DNA of 6,276 nt from Planctomycetota bacterium (lineage in GTDB: Bacteria; Planctomycetota; GCA-002687715; DRQF01), in the NCBI GenBank assembly GCA_015485455.1, contig WFTN01000541.1, forward strand, positions 1 to 6,276. The letters are read 5' to 3'. The position numbers and the translations under genes were made by a program. Positions 5,833 through 6,276 of the stretch are shown piece by piece; position 1 is the first letter of the stretch; each line of letters opens with the position of its first letter. The notes beneath the pieces were generated by a model. That model saw only the letters and a program-made list of their open reading frames with translations. It did not search any database and was not told where the DNA came from.

Positions 5833-6276
5833 ATGAATAGTTCAAGTACTGCCGAAGGCAAGGCACCAGGGATTCTACTATTTATCCTCTCCCTCTCTAC
5901 TTTGGCGGTCCAGATCGCCCAAGTGCGAATCTTTTCGTATTCCCTGAACCCGTCCTTTGTTTACATGGTCATTAGCTTAGCCCTATTGGGTTTTGGTGCC
6001 AGCGGGACGCTTCTTTCAGTGGTCCCAAAGCTCAAGAATGCACCCCTGGCAAAAACATTGCCCATGTGCCTTGCACTCTTCGCCGGCTCATCGCTCTTAG
6101 CGAACTTCCTTTTTGCCCGAGCTTCCCAATCTATCGCAGCTGAACGCGGCATATCCCTCCTTTCTTCAACCACCCTTATTTTCGCCAGTTTCTCGATACC
6201 GTTCTTCTTTGCGGGCATGGGTGTCGCGTTAGTCTTGCTGTCGAATAGAGAACTTCTGAGCCGCCGCTATTTCGTC
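5833..6276 (+). CDS. Multi-pass membrane protein, N-terminal part, spermidine synthase-like membrane domain (runs off window)
   Basis: Only the first 148 residues are present; the frame is open to the window end. Four hydrophobic spans are visible at roughly 13-30, 40-64, 74-96 and 113-137. The pattern QIAQVRIFSYSL (27-38), then ISLALLGFGASG (47-58), and a later FFFAGMGVAL span (124-133) matches the membrane half of large proteins annotated as spermidine/spermine synthase-like or SAM-dependent methyltransferase-like, in which a Rossmann domain usually follows the helices. The last visible residues, RRYFV, are where such proteins often continue into a Y-x-x-D-L-x-G-type motif. Whether a catalytic domain follows here cannot be seen. 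The start is supported by GGAG ten bases upstream. The 251-base gap from the chaperone leaves membership of the same operon open. Substrate and role are unknown; it does not look like an NrfD-type quinol anchor. Confidence 0.8.
   Translation, partial: MNSSSTAEGKAPGILLFILSLSTLAVQIAQVRIFSYSLNPSFVYMVISLALLGFGASGTLLSVVPKLKNAPLAKTLPMCLALFAGSSLLANFLFARASQSIAAERGISLLSSTTLIFASFSIPFFFAGMGVALVLLSNRELLSRRYFV

Noticed and set aside
5582..5836. 84-residue continuation of the chaperone frame after its stop, ending in ATGA overlap with the next gene
   Set aside because: It would start at TTG directly after the chaperone TGA, is not protein-like, and resembles no family. Read-through or selenocysteine insertion at the TGA was considered, but the chaperone is already complete at that point.
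1..6276. CRISPR array, insertion sequence, tRNA or rRNA gene
   Set aside because: No regularly spaced repeats, transposase-like protein, terminal inverted repeats or recognisable structural RNA pattern was seen on reading through both strands.

Overview
The window holds a compact operon for a molybdenum enzyme of the DMSO-reductase superfamily (a complex iron-sulfur molybdoenzyme, CISM), flanked by an orphan single-pass membrane protein on the left and the start of a multi-pass membrane protein on the right. All supported genes are on the + strand. Moderate GC content, twin-arginine (Tat) signals, a possible lipoprotein signal and long intergenic stretches suggest a Gram-negative bacterium. 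The style of the flanking genes would suit the PVC group (Planctomycetota/Verrucomicrobiota) or a myxobacterial/delta-proteobacterial lineage, but no marker gene is present and this placement is a weak inference.

Layout: (1) 18-830, a protein of at least 270 aa with one membrane span, an acidic linker, an Ig-like beta domain and a very basic, proline-rich tail. (2) 831-1356, about 526 bases without a convincing gene, containing small inverted repeats and an 11-base perfect direct repeat close upstream of the operon. (3) 1357-2211, a four-cluster ferredoxin-type electron-transfer subunit (TtrB/PsrB/DmsB type) with its own Tat-like signal. (4) 2208-4994, the Mo-bisMGD catalytic subunit with a Tat signal, an N-terminal [4Fe-4S] motif and a probable Cys ligand to molybdenum. 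(5) 4991-5581, a TorD/DmsD-family chaperone. (6) 5582-5832, about 250 bases without a convincing gene. (7) 5833 to the window end, the first 148 residues of a multi-pass membrane protein that resembles the membrane domain of spermidine synthase-like proteins.

The three central genes join through two 4-base ATGA stop/start overlaps, so they are almost certainly co-transcribed and translationally coupled. The expected sequence of events is that the TorD-like protein guards cofactor loading and Tat export of the catalytic subunit, and the folded catalytic and Fe-S subunits then work outside the cytoplasmic membrane, passing electrons between the Mo site and a chain of Fe-S clusters. No NrfD/PsrC/TtrC-type quinol-oxidising anchor lies in the window, so the electron partner is unknown. 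The substrate cannot be named from sequence alone; the nearest recognised relatives are the polysulfide/thiosulfate/tetrathionate/arsenate reductase group.

The most notable molecular oddity is in the Fe-S subunit. The second Cys of ferredoxin motif III is replaced by His (H153), the same position where respiratory nitrate reductase NarH has Trp and carries a [3Fe-4S] cluster.
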